Assembly: GCA_028565635.1 (NCBI GenBank)
Contig: JAOXYB010034151.1
Location: 1-14,127, forward strand
Length of the DNA: 14,127 nt
Direction of reading: 5' to 3'
DNA from: Phoronis ovalis
Taxonomy: Eukaryota > Phoronida > Phoronidae
Of this stretch, positions 1-7,738 are shown one piece after another; positions within the stretch are counted from its first letter, which is position 1; each line of letters starts with the position of its first letter. Under the pieces are notes generated by a model. The model was not told the origin of the DNA and made no database searches. It worked only from the letters and a program-made list of their open reading frames with translations. A program made the position numbers and the translations under genes.

Positions 1-97
1 ACCAGCTGGATGAACTCTTTAAGATTTGCCAGCCAGCCAGACTTGTCTGGGGAACAGATATTATGGGGAACAGACTCAGTGGGTGCTTCCGTTATAT
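1..97 (+). CDS. Internal coding exon of an unrecognised gene (5' part outside window)
   Basis: The segment is open from the window edge to a strong donor (GTGAGT at 98-103). Read from base 3 it gives a sequence containing LDELFKICQPARLVWGTDIM and ends in phase 2. The good acceptor at 331-332 continues that frame to a stop at 399, which is why I prefer this frame. The frame starting at base 1 is also open, and so is one minus-strand frame, so the coding strand rests on the splice signals. I do not recognise the product. If real, this gene ends tail-to-tail with the sugar-transporter gene to its right. Confidence 0.4.
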
Positions 98-332
98 GTG
101 AGTAATTATCTTACAAAATGCAAATTTAACTGTGCGATATTTTTTATCTACCTTTTTATTATACCTTTTAATTGCTGTATCTGCTTTGTAGTATATTAAA
201 TTTATTATATTTCTATTAAACAATGCAATTAACAAAATAAGTGTATCACCTGTAGAATAGTAAGAATTTACAGGCAAAAAGAATAAATCTGCTCAGATAA
301 ATGATATTAATTTTAATTTAATTTTTTCTCAG

Positions 333-399
333 TAAACAGGAGTTGTATGGTACAAAGCAGACAAGAATGGCAGGTTTAGAAGTGATAAAATTTCCATGA
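333..399 (+). CDS. Terminal coding exon of the same unrecognised gene
   Basis: A long pyrimidine tract ending in TTTTTTCTCAG (to 332) makes a convincing acceptor. Joined in phase 2 to the exon ending at 97, it encodes about 21 residues, including KQELYGTKQTRMAGLEVIKF, then stops at TGA 397-399. A canonical AATAAA lies about 360 bases downstream (759-764). The other possible join (phase 1) stops after about 15 codons. Product unknown; the exon is short, so transcript evidence would decide it. Confidence 0.38.
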
Positions 400-1377
400 A
401 TGTTTGGATATGAAAATATGCTCCATTTTGAAAGGCATTACTAAAGCACAAAGACATGTTAAAAACAACAGGGCATGTGTTTGCTAAAAAACATGATTTG
501 TTGTAAATATTAAAATTTTATTAGCACCATTTTTTGTTAAGATTTATAAAAACAATAGCTACTATTTCCTATTAACATCGACTAATCTTCCACCCATGTT
601 CTTATAGCTGTTCAGCTTCTGGCTTTGTGCTGTCGGAACAGTTTCGAGATTATTTTTAAGATACATGTAGTAATGGAGACAATACTGAATGAAAGGCATT
701 ACAAATACACTAACATTTTACTAAAGGTAATTTACTTTGTCTGAAAGTGACATAAAAAAATAAATAGAAAAACATGCTTTCTACATCAGTATTCTTTCTC
801 CTGGTGAAGCAAAGATATTTTAGTCAAATCTCAAACAAATAACTTCATTATAGAAGTTTCGGAATAAATTCAATTACTTTTGAGCTTAAAACTAAATTCA
901 GTATATGCAAGATTACCCTTGCTGGCAGATATGCTGGGGACAATGGTACATATTGGACTCAATCTTAAGCCCTGAAAGAGATTCTAACATAACTTGTTCT
1001 ATAAATTGTGTGTGGGGTGTTTTTGAAAAATGGTAAAATTTAGGTCAAAGTTAAATCATTGCTCTAAAAAAATTAATCTACCTAGATGTCCCAAGTTATA
1101 AGATGGAAAAGAAGGAATAACGTTTGATTTTAAATTTTAAAAAACTGATATACTTTTAAAAAAAACTGCAACAGTTAATAAACGTGCAATGGACATAAAG
1201 AAAAAGAGTTTTAAACCAATCACAGGGTTTACCTTTACCAATGGAAGAGTTACCAAATGCTTGAATTTAACTGCATTTAATAATTCCTCTAAAACATTCA
1301 CCATCACCTGGCTAAAGCATAAAATTAGTCGACATTGCAGTTTAACTAAATTTTCTATGCAACTTGAAAATTTCCTC
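400..1377. other. Convergent 3' UTR / intergenic stretch
   Basis: AT-rich sequence between the predicted stop of the plus-strand gene (399) and the stop of the minus-strand transporter (1378). I see no coding pattern, no RNA gene and no obvious repeat. It probably holds the 3' UTRs of both convergent genes. ATTAAA on the minus strand (plus-strand bases 1276-1281), about 100 bases past the transporter stop, is a possible poly(A) signal for that gene. Confidence 0.4.
759..764 (+). promoter_or_regulatory. Candidate polyadenylation signal AATAAA
   Basis: A canonical AATAAA about 360 bases past the predicted stop at 399 would give a 3' UTR of ordinary length for the plus-strand gene. A second AATAAA at 1177-1182 is an alternative. 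In AT-rich sequence such hexamers also arise by chance. Confidence 0.3.
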
Positions 1378-1467
1378 TTAAATTGACTTTTGTTTTTGAG
1401 ATCTTGGAAAAATCATTAACATCAACACTTTCAGTCCACCTGTGATCAGACCTGGTATATTTGGTAC
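1378..1467 (-). CDS. SLC50A1: SWEET sugar transporter, last exon (transmembrane segment 7 and C-terminus)
   Basis: On the minus strand the acceptor CTTTCAG is followed in phase 0 by 29 codons starting VPNIPGLITGG, then a hydrophobic run and a short basic tail, ending at TAA (1378-1380). In SWEET proteins the segment after helix 6 reads D-P-Y-x-x-V-P-N, then a glycine and the seventh helix; the preceding exon here ends DPYIY, so the join restores exactly that motif. The tail after helix 7 is only about ten residues, short for the family but within its range. Confidence 0.85.
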   Translation of the reverse strand, partial: VPNIPGLITGGLKVLMLMIFPRSQKQKSI

Positions 1468-1754
1468 CTGAAAGTGTACAATTCAAATATTATATCGCAG
1501 TTAAATGTACCCAACAGTGAAACAAAACCTTTAGCTTACATCAAGGCTATCAACATGGAGTGACAGGTGTTGACTTGAATAAACCCTCCTTTCATCATTA
1601 CAAGTAAGTTGTAGACTAGCAGGTGTAGTTTTTAAAGACCTGTTGGTTTTTTATCAAGTTTACATTTCTTATAACCTCTCTGTGAATAAAAGAAACCGAA
1701 GGTGACTGCCCTTATTAAATGATTTACATGTATGTTGATTACTTCAATACTTAC

Positions 1755-1874
1755 ATAGATATATGGATCATGTAGCAGGTTTCCATAAATGAACCATAAA
1801 GAACAACAGATCAAACCACCTACTAGAATCTCCACAGCTACATTTTCAGTGCTTTTTCTTTGCAAGCAGTCAAT
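1755..1874 (-). CDS. SLC50A1: SWEET sugar transporter exon (transmembrane segment 6)
   Basis: Forty codons in phase 0 between an acceptor (TTTATAG) and a consensus donor (TAT then GTAAGT). The peptide contains QRKSTENVAVE, matching the SWEET 'K-S-T/V-x-x-x-x-F/V' loop before helix 6, then a hydrophobic helix with SLWFIYG and the conserved DPYIY. The W-x-I/L-Y-G plus D-P-Y pattern is diagnostic for the second MtN3 repeat of SLC50 uniporters. Confidence 0.88.
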
Positions 1875-2327
1875 CTATAAAGATTATACAGGGCTTGAGC
1901 TCAGAAACTAAAAATCTTAACTGTATTGTTATTTCGAAAAACAAATATCAAACAAAATATTTCAAAATGTTAGGATTATGCTCAACTTGAGTCCACATTA
2001 CAACTTCTAGAAATGGTTCCCAATTTTTGCTGTCTTTTAAAAATATAAATATACAGTCACAAGTAATCCTTATGCCATGCTTTTTTCATTTTGCGACAGA
2101 AAAAGACGAAGATTTTGCCCATACAGGAATGTTCCACCATGTGAGAATGAAACAATCAATATTAATATTTCCAAATTTCGTCATTAAAAAACCCCCAAAA
2201 GGCAAGATGATGGATAAAATACACAACTATAATCTAATCTGAGTGTAAAATACCCAGTTGATTGTAACTTGTTATACCTAACTTGTCTGATAATAATTTT
2301 ATTTAAAAATACTTCAAATGCACTTAC
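1875..2327 (-). other. Intron of the SWEET gene
   Basis: A phase-0 intron between the helix 4/5 and helix 6 exons, AT-rich, with GTAAGT at its 5' end and TATAG at its 3' end on the minus strand. Open frames overlapping it on either strand show no recognisable protein. I see nothing else in it. Confidence 0.7.
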
Positions 2328-2489
2328 TACGTCAATTATAGGTGTGATGAATGTAACAGTACATGTGACACAGCCTACAAATCCAAGTTTGTCTGCAAAC
2401 TCCATGGGGGTATTTGTTATGCTCTTCAGGTATTGAAACAGCATAAAGAGGTAAGCTACACTGCATGCTAATGAAGCAAGAGGTTTTAG
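2328..2489 (-). CDS. SLC50A1: SWEET sugar transporter exon (transmembrane segments 4 and 5)
   Basis: Fifty-four codons in phase 0, acceptor TTATTTCAG and donor GTAAGT. It encodes two hydrophobic stretches: LASLACSVAYLFMLFQYL (helix 4, the linker helix between the two three-helix bundles) and a run ending TCTVTFITPIIDV (helix 5). The proline in TPIIDV sits where SWEETs keep a proline that helps the helix hinge during transport. The donor follows directly after this motif, as in animal SWEET1 genes. Confidence 0.87.
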
Positions 2490-3055
2490 CTGAAATAAAA
2501 AAATTAAATCTTTAATAGTTTAAAAAATCCCCCAAATGTAAGGAATTTTGTAGTATACAAGATGTAATTTGTATTAATACTATGCCGTTTGTCAAATGTC
2601 TGCGCTGCAACATTAAAATAAAAATAAGACAACACATAATTATAAAGATTAGAAATATAACTTCTTATATCTGTAGTCAGAATATCACATTTTTTTAAAA
2701 AGAAAAGTACCAAAAAAAAAAAATGCAAACTATAACTTAAAAATAAGTTACACTGACTGTAGATGCAATAAGGATTGGAAATATGGAAATCCCGGGTTTG
2801 AATCTAACTTCTGTATCATTCATAAGTTATTTCTGTGGTGGCAAAACTTGAATGTACAATGTCTCGGTTTACTCAGTTGTAAAATGAGAACCTATAACCA
2901 AAATTGTAGTTTGCCCAGTAAGGGTGGCTGTATAGGCAACCTCGCTGTATCATTGAGATGATTCATGGCGTGAGCAGAACTGTAAGTAGGGAGAAAGCGT
3001 CAATTGATACTATAAACGTTTACCTTTGAGAATCAACATTATTTCAAACATTTAC
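2490..3055 (-). other. Intron of the SWEET gene
   Basis: A phase-0 intron between the helix 3 and helix 4/5 exons. It holds an A-rich stretch around 2690-2722 and a duplicated word TTTACCTTTGA (3019-3029 and 3051-3061), the second copy spanning the true donor; on the minus strand the first copy gives a decoy donor about 30 bases inside the intron. No gene is visible. Confidence 0.65.
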
Positions 3056-3179
3056 CTTTGATTTGCTTACTACTGTATATGCCAACACATATATGATGTT
3101 CATGATTGAACCAAGAGTGTTGAGCAAGATAAGGACCCTGTTCTGCTGGATCATTCCATAGTATAACATGGACGAGCAG
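3056..3179 (-). CDS. SLC50A1: SWEET sugar transporter exon (end of transmembrane segment 2 and segment 3)
   Basis: SWEET (SLC50, MtN3/saliva) proteins are seven-helix membrane uniporters that move mono- or disaccharides across plasma or Golgi membranes. This exon starts in phase 2 after CTATTTCAG and encodes 41 full codons including CSSMLYYGMI and LLNTLGSIMNIIYVLAYTVV, which fit the 'W-x-x-Y-G' end of helix 2 and the 'N-x-x-G-x-x-x-x-x-x-Y' helix 3 of the first repeat. It ends in phase 0 at AAG then GTAAAT. Together the four exons give about 164 residues; animal SWEET1 is about 220. The missing part is about 45-50 residues (helix 1, the loop with the F-L-P-F pattern, start of helix 2). I could not find that exon upstream on the minus strand. 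An ATG inside this exon could start a shortened protein, but that would lack half of the first repeat. Confidence 0.85.
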
Positions 3180-3523
3180 CTGAAATAGAATCATCTATAA
3201 ATTAGGGAAATGCAAAAGAAAGTTTAATAGTGAACAAGTAAATATATTTCTTCAGTTTAAATACTTTTTTATTATTTATTTCCTATTATGTGGAGGTTTT
3301 CTTATTGTAATACTGTAATGTAATTATAATAAAAATATAGATTTATATCAATAAATATATTTACTATTGCCATAAAACTGTGCTATTTGCAGTGGCTTTT
3401 GTGGTAATTGATTACTAAATTATACAGAAAATGACCCTTGAATTACACAGATGAAATCAAAGGAATGATAAATGCAGTATTTTATAGTTAGGAAAACATA
3501 AGTGTCCAGTAAATGTTTACCTA
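3180..3523. other. Probable SWEET intron, no gene seen
   Basis: AT-rich sequence upstream of the first recognised SWEET exon. Minus-strand frames were searched by eye for the missing helix-1 exon (a GIP-like turn and an F-L-P-F loop) without success. Nothing else is recognisable here. Confidence 0.4.
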
Positions 3524-3768
3524 CTTCTTGAATCATGGGAGCATGATGAGGCACCCACTAAGGGAGTTCACACCTCTGAGCAATAGGAACTTAATTCAGA
3601 GGTGGTGATTATAAGATTCTGTATGTAAGAGTTAACGAGTTACTGTTCTCATCGCAAGGAAATTAACTAGTCAAATTTTTGAATAACAACCTATGCAGGT
3701 ATAAAAACATGAAGTTTGGTGTGAATGCCCCTTGTAGGTACCTCATCATGCTCAGATGATTCATAAAG
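3524..3768. mobile_element. 245-bp MITE with about 50-bp terminal inverted repeats and TA target duplication
   Basis: The left end (CTTCTTGAATCATGGGAGCA, continuing through ATGATGAGGCACC to TTCACACC at 3574) matches the reverse complement of the right end (3718-3768, CTTTATGAATCATCTGAGCA and onward) over about 50 bases at roughly 80 % identity. The dinucleotide TA flanks both sides (3522-3523 and 3769-3770). This is the form expected of a non-autonomous Tc1/mariner-type element; no transposase fits in 245 bp. Seen directly: arms and TA. Inferred: superfamily. Confidence 0.75.
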
Positions 3769-3818
3769 TAAGGTATCATTTATCGGATGCTCATGTTTCC
3801 CAGACTATATTACTAATA

Positions 3819-4232
3819 CTCTGTTCACAAACTGAGCAATCGCTCGGTAAATAGCCCAGGCTTTTGTCCCTTGCGATTACCCGGACAATTGTCCGATAGG
3901 CTGGCACGTTCACAAAGGCGGAGGACGATTGAAGAATAGTTTCATTTTTGGCCGTTACTCTCTTTCCACTGCACCATTTTAACACAATTTTAAGAACTGT
4001 CAACAACTTGAAATGGCGGGTTATTTTCGTATCAATGCGCATGCTCATAAAGAATTCAATAGGTTAACCACACTCGGGGAAGAATGTCTCGGGGTTTTAT
4101 CCCAGTGATTACGTGGTTCAACTTTACCTGGACTTTTGTCCGAGTAAATGCGTTCACAAAGCGGTCTTTTTTGAGTTCGGCAAATGCTCAGGCAAAAGTC
4201 CGGGTAAAACTGTCTACCCTTTGTGAACAGGG
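3819..4232. mobile_element. 414-bp MITE with TIR C(T/C)CTGTTCACAAA and TA target duplication
   Basis: The first 13 bases (CTCTGTTCACAAA) and the reverse complement of the last 13 (CCCTGTTCACAAA) agree at 12 positions, and TA flanks both sides (3817-3818, 4233-4234). The core word GTTCACAAA recurs inside (about 3909 and 4153) and the interior is full of short inverted segments built on GTCCGGGTAAA/TTTACCCGGAC. Open frames in it on both strands carry these repeats and look non-coding. A Tc1/mariner-like non-autonomous element is likely; the GC-richer interior differs from its AT-rich surroundings. Confidence 0.7.
3882..3895. repeat. Perfect 14-bp palindrome CGGACAATTGTCCG
   Basis: Reads the same on both strands. 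It lies inside the 414-bp MITE and is one of several GTCCG/CGGAC pairs there, so it is probably part of that element's secondary-structure-rich interior rather than a host regulatory site. Confidence 0.6.
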
Positions 4233-4297
4233 TATAAGAGCGAGAGTTCCGGTCACGGAGTTTTGTAAAAGATTTATGATTTCCTATAAGTGGGTCT

Positions 4298-4341
4298 AGA
4301 AGTTTACCGCCTTGCGGAAATTGTCCGCCGGGTACACTTCT
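4298..4341. repeat. Imperfect hairpin (AGAAGTTTACC / GGGTACACTTCT)
   Basis: Eleven-base arms with one mismatch surround about 20 bases that themselves contain CCGCC and GGCGG-like pairs. It sits just right of the 414-bp MITE and may be a small repeat remnant. Function unknown. Confidence 0.35.
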
Positions 4342-4385
4342 GTAGTACCCCTTACGACAATGACCCTTTCAGCATTATTTTTGGC

Positions 4386-4504
4386 CTGTGAGAGTCACGT
4401 GAACATGTCTGAACTCAGCCTTACGTGACCTACATCTCTGTGCACGTCAACATCTGTGAGAGTCACGTGAACATGTTTGAACTCGGCCTCTCTGTGCACG
4501 CCAA
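4386..4504. repeat. Two direct copies of a 36-bp unit containing CACGTG
   Basis: Bases 4386-4421 and 4454-4489 share CTGTGAGAGTCACGTGAACA and the following 16 bases with two differences. Both are followed by CTCTGTGCACG; the first copy has about 14 extra bases before it. Each unit contains a CACGTG E-box. This looks like a local tandem duplication of about 68 bp with a later deletion. It may be regulatory, or merely repeat-derived. Confidence 0.6.
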
Positions 4505-4660
4505 TTCTTTTGACGTTTGTTCAATTTTCAAAACTATTATATAGTACAAAAGTTAACATCTTACTCATAGTGCATTGCGTATTAAAAAACAACAAAATGA
4601 TAACCAACCGACATTTGCATCGAGAGTATTTTCTATCTCAGGATACTCAATCGTCTGCTT

Positions 4661-4772
4661 CTGGGTGCCCGAGTTTGTGTGTATTCCTTTAAACCAAGCT
4701 TTTCTATCATGGATCGTTTGGAAACCAAGCTGAGTAAGTATCTCCGATTCATCACTGGGTGCCCGAGTTTGT
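4661..4772. repeat. 18-bp direct repeat CTGGGTGCCCGAGTTTGT, two copies
   Basis: Exact copies at 4661-4678 and 4755-4772, 94 bases apart. A second small direct repeat, AAACCAAGCT, occurs between them (4691-4700 and 4722-4731). Together they suggest local duplication. No protein is supported here. Confidence 0.55.
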
Positions 4773-4944
4773 TCCCTCGGGTTTGTTCCTAATTTATTTT
4801 AAAATTTGATCATCAAGCATGCCGCGCTTTGTTCCGTGGTTTGGTTCTTTGACATAAATTCGAATGTTCCGTTATCTTTTATCACAACTAAGTTCCTATA
4901 AAAATTATTCATTTTCACAAGGTTCGTTTCCAACAGCATGTTCT

Positions 4945-5108
4945 ACATTCTAAGCCCAGAGTTATCAAGATCCGTGGTTTACCACGGGTATCGGCTATAC
5001 AAGGCTCAATGAGCATCTAGTCTTCTTAGACATCGTAACACCTGAACGAGGTTTCGAAGTGAACGAAGACCCATAGGATTGAGCCTTTGGGGGTACTAAC
5101 ATTCTAAG
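4945..5108. mobile_element. 144-bp insert between 10-bp direct repeats ACATTCTAAG
   Basis: ACATTCTAAG occurs at 4945-4954 and again at 5099-5108, like a 10-bp target-site duplication. The 144 bases between contain a hairpin CCGTGG-TTTA-CCACGG (about 4973-4988) and a 10-bp inverted repeat AAGGCTCAAT/ATTGAGCCTT (5001-5010 and 5078-5087). The ends do not form clear terminal inverted repeats and there is no poly(A) tail, so the class (Mutator-like MITE, SINE or other) is unresolved. A tRNA was considered and does not fit. Confidence 0.45.
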
Positions 5109-5143
5109 TCACTATGTACTATATATGTGTTGCTCACCTCCTG

Positions 5144-5440
5144 CATTTAATACGGTATGTTTTTCACAGTTCACAAAGCCTTATTTACCACAGGGTATAC
5201 TTTTCTTGTTGGCATTTAGCACAGGGTTTATTTTCAAAAAGTATTCATACACATTTACCATACGGTGTATTTCTTAGAAATCCCATTTTCGACAAGTATG
5301 AAAAATTAAGGTACACTTACAAGTGCATATATGACGGTATATATTTTGGGAGAACAATTGTGCGACTGGGTATACGTTTCCTATTTTTTCATTTACGGCA
5401 GGGTATATTTTTGGTGACATTTATTAACCACTAGGCAGGA
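5144..5440. repeat. Degenerate tandem repeat, units about 28-39 bp
   Basis: The consensus 'catttacc-aca-GGGTATA-TTTT' recurs near 5144, 5182, 5213, 5252, 5314, 5390 and 5418, with weaker copies between. Unit spacing varies from 28 to 39 bases and copies are diverged, so this is an old minisatellite or the subterminal part of a decayed element. A plus-strand open frame of 106 codons (5114-5434) runs through it and repeats Y/F-rich segments; I do not regard it as a gene. Confidence 0.45.
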
Positions 5441-5774
5441 TTTTTGCCCTGGGCCGCACACTCCTATGAACATTTTTGTGGTTTACGAATTATGAGGATG
5501 CGATTGTATACAGAAATTAATATTTCGACGGAACTAGAGATCTGGGAAGAGTTCCTATGCACAATCTGGCCCGTTTTCTAGATAAGGTTCCATTCTTAGT
5601 ATTGTGATTAAACTTCATTTTATGCAATAATGAATGCTTATATTACTTTTGCAAACCATTTTGCTGCTAGTTGACAGTATCATCTAAACATTGCCTAAAA
5701 ACACTGTTTTTCTACTTAAAAAGATGTGTAATATTTTACAAATCAAGTTAACTTCTTAGTTTGAATTTGGCACA
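5441..5774. other. Intergenic, nothing recognised
   Basis: AT-rich DNA between the minisatellite and the foldback element. No gene, RNA or clear repeat is visible. Confidence 0.4.
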
Positions 5775-6364
5775 AACCAGTGTGGACTCGATCCGTCAAT
5801 CTGTATTCGCGCACCTGTTTCATAATATTTGAACACTTTCCGGTTTTCGTACCGAAATTCCTGCTACTCCGAACCGCCATTTCCGCCGACTCGCGTAAGT
5901 TACCAGGAACTCGAACAGATGTCAGGACGTAAACATTCTTGAAGATTCAAATATGGCGTATATGTTTCCAACAAAAAAATAAACTGCAAGCAATAGTGTT
6001 TTAATTCATAAAGCTAATTCATTACATCAATGTTTACAACATAAATATTAAATGTTTAATTTCTTGCCACTGGCGAGAACTATTTTGAATTGAACGCTGC
6101 ATGGTCTGTTAGCGGGAAATATGGTTCGAGTCCACGAAAGTTTAAGTATTTTTGTGTTTCCGTAACAGAGATGAATGCCCGTATGTACTATTGCCGTCTC
6201 CTTAGAAATTGTTCGAGTGTCGCCGGAAATCTGGCAACTTACGCGAGTCCACGGAAATAACGGTTCGAGCAGGAATTTGGGTGCGAGAGCCGGAAATAGT
6301 GTTCGAAAACTTACTAGGAAATAAGTGCGCAAATGTGAATTGACAGTTCGAGTCCGTGCTGGTT
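5775..6364. mobile_element. 590-bp foldback element with about 150-170-bp inverted arms
   Basis: The left arm (5775 to about 5920, starting AACCAGTGTGGACTCGA) pairs with the right arm (about 6190 to 6364, whose reverse complement starts AACCAGCACGGACTCGA). Matching blocks continue in order: GTCAAT, GCGCAC, GAACACT, AAATTCCTGCT, ACTCGCGTAAGTT, ACTCGAACA. GTTCGAG/CTCGAAC is repeated many times in the arms. An 8-bp word CTTCTTAG occurs near both ends (5752-5759, 6367-6374) but not flush, so a target duplication is only possible. The minus-strand frame at 6048-6332 is arm sequence, not a gene. Confidence 0.65.
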
Positions 6365-6559
6365 CTCTTCTTAGGTACGTAGGTCTGCTCTATATCTTGA
6401 TTAAGGACTCGAGATACAAAAAAACACTGTTATTTGACTACAAGTTTCTTTGTTAATTATCGTAACCAAAACGAAGAGATAAACAGGTAGAAGTATACAT
6501 TTTTAACTATACTTTAATTTTGATGAATCCAAAGGAAAAAGTTGAAATAATTCTCATGA
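6365..6559. other. Spacer between two foldback elements
   Basis: Short AT-rich stretch between neighbouring foldback elements; no feature seen beyond the CTTCTTAG word at 6367-6374. Confidence 0.3.
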
Positions 6560-6990
6560 TGTCAGTGATCAGCGTCATTTTGCTTAAAATAATAAAAATT
6601 GTGTTTTCCAATTTTAATTTTCAAAAAAACTTAAGTCAGAAACCATTGCACCTACAAAGCTGAAAGTTGTCGAAAATTATCTTTATATAAACAAATCTAC
6701 AAAATGTGCTTCAAATGAAAAAAAATTAGCTTCGTTTAAAAGTAATAAATTTTCAAACTTTAAATGTCAGCTGATTTTAATCTAACCCTTCAATTTAAAA
6801 AAGTTATAACTGTTGAGCAAGCATAATTTCAAAAGTGTAAGACACCCTTTTGTGGACATATATGTATAGTTCATTTATGCAAAGTTTTAAGTTTGTAGAT
6901 GCAGGGGTTTTTGACTTATATTTTTGGAAAATTAAAATTCGAAAAACTCGTTTTGTCCTAAAATGGCCTTATTAGATCATATGATCATTT
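6560..6990. mobile_element. About 430-bp AT-rich foldback element
   Basis: The left block 6608-6670 (AATTTTAATTTTC, then AAGTCAGAAACC, then GCACCTACAAA) pairs with 6880-6945, whose reverse complement reads AATTTTAATTTTCC, AAGTCAAAAACC, GCATCTACAAA in the same order, roughly 80 % identical. Pairing extends outward through CATTTT and TGATCA words near 6567 and 6960-6987. Outer limits and target duplication are not clear. No coding capacity. Confidence 0.55.
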
Positions 6991-7619
6991 GTAAAGTGTA
7001 GAGTGTTATTAGTGCAATCTTAAAAAAATCACATTGCATATAAATGGTCCCCGTGGGTTCCTAATAATACTCTGTCAGCAAATAGGCACGAAATTAGTCA
7101 GGATAAGTTTTTTACTACGAGAAATGACGGTTCTCGCTATGTTTGTTGACAACTAAGCACCAGGGTGGATCTAGGATTCTTGCGGTCGGACTACTTCAGC
7201 GTTTTTCGCTAGGTGTTGCAAACAGATTTGTAAACAGCAGGGTATATCTTTTTAATTAATCGGTCATGCTGGTGTAAATTGAATGCGATTGTAATTTAGA
7301 AAAGATGAGGATAAAAATCTTAGGTTCTTCAAAAAATTTGGAGATTTATTAGAGTGGATGGGAACCGGTATGCTTATATACACATACACTCGGAAATTAT
7401 ACTCTCAAATCCTCAAGACTTTATAAAAAATGCGAGACCTGTACGGGTTTTTTTTAGCATGTTTGGAACAAAATATCTGGGTACAGTAATATAAAGTGAA
7501 TGTTTTGTATTGCGAGTTTGTTTAAAACAAATATGTTGTACATATAGTCTCTGGATAGAAACGTTTCTATCACGTTCATTTTCCGGTTTTAAAGTTTTGT
7601 TTAATTTATGGCATACGAT
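6991..7619. other. Intergenic, nothing recognised
   Basis: AT-rich DNA upstream of the promoter-like region. A stray copy of the CAGCAGGGTATAT word of the 5144-5440 repeat appears at about 7229-7241. No open frame or RNA gene could be supported. Confidence 0.35.
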
Positions 7620-7648
7620 ATGATTAAGTTATACTTTAACTTAATCAT
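7620..7648. repeat. Perfect 12-bp inverted repeat, 5-base loop
   Basis: ATGATTAAGTTA (7620-7631) and TAACTTAATCAT (7637-7648) are exact reverse complements separated by TACTT. It lies about 90 bases upstream of the TATA box. It could be a binding site for a dimeric homeodomain-like protein (TTAAG/CTTAA cores) or a cruciform; function not shown. Confidence 0.6.
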
Positions 7649-7717
7649 GATTTATGTTTATTTGTTTTTAAGTACCGTATGTAACGAAAGTCGGTTGTTT
7701 TCAAACAACTGATTCCA

Positions 7718-7729
7718 GGACAGCTGTCC
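7718..7729. promoter_or_regulatory. 12-bp palindrome GGACAGCTGTCC with E-box, next to the TATA box
   Basis: A perfect palindrome centred on CAGCTG, the E-box type bound by bHLH dimers, ten bases upstream of TATATAAA. Just upstream, GTTGTTT-TC-AAACAAC (about 7694-7710) is another inverted repeat. Two dyads close to a TATA box suggest a core promoter with dimer sites; binding is inference. Confidence 0.4.
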
Positions 7730-7738
7730 AGAAGCTGC

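Noticed and set aside
1-105. Minus-strand open frame over the first exon
   Set aside because: Open in translation, but the strong plus-strand donor at 98 and matching acceptor at 332 favour the plus strand.
1189-1386. 65-codon plus-strand frame
   Set aside because: It overlaps the stop of the SWEET gene and has no protein-like pattern or splice support.
3791-4048. 85-codon minus-strand and 71-codon plus-strand (4084-4299) frames
   Set aside because: Both lie almost entirely in the 414-bp MITE and consist of its repeats.
4709-4798. ATG with an open frame of about 28 codons and a GTAAGT donor (4732-4737), as a possible first exon
   Set aside because: It lies inside local direct repeats (CTGGGTGCCCGAG and AAACCAAGCT), no following exon could be identified, and the peptide is not recognisable.
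4973-5087. Possible tRNA or small structured RNA
   Set aside because: The GAGGTTTCGAAGTG stretch only loosely resembles a B box, there is no A box at proper spacing, and no cloverleaf can be drawn.
5114-5434. 106-codon open frame on the plus strand
   Set aside because: It runs through the degenerate tandem repeat; its composition reflects that repeat and it has no known pattern.
6048-6332. 94-codon open frame on the minus strand
   Set aside because: It overlaps the right arm and interior of the foldback element; no protein family pattern.
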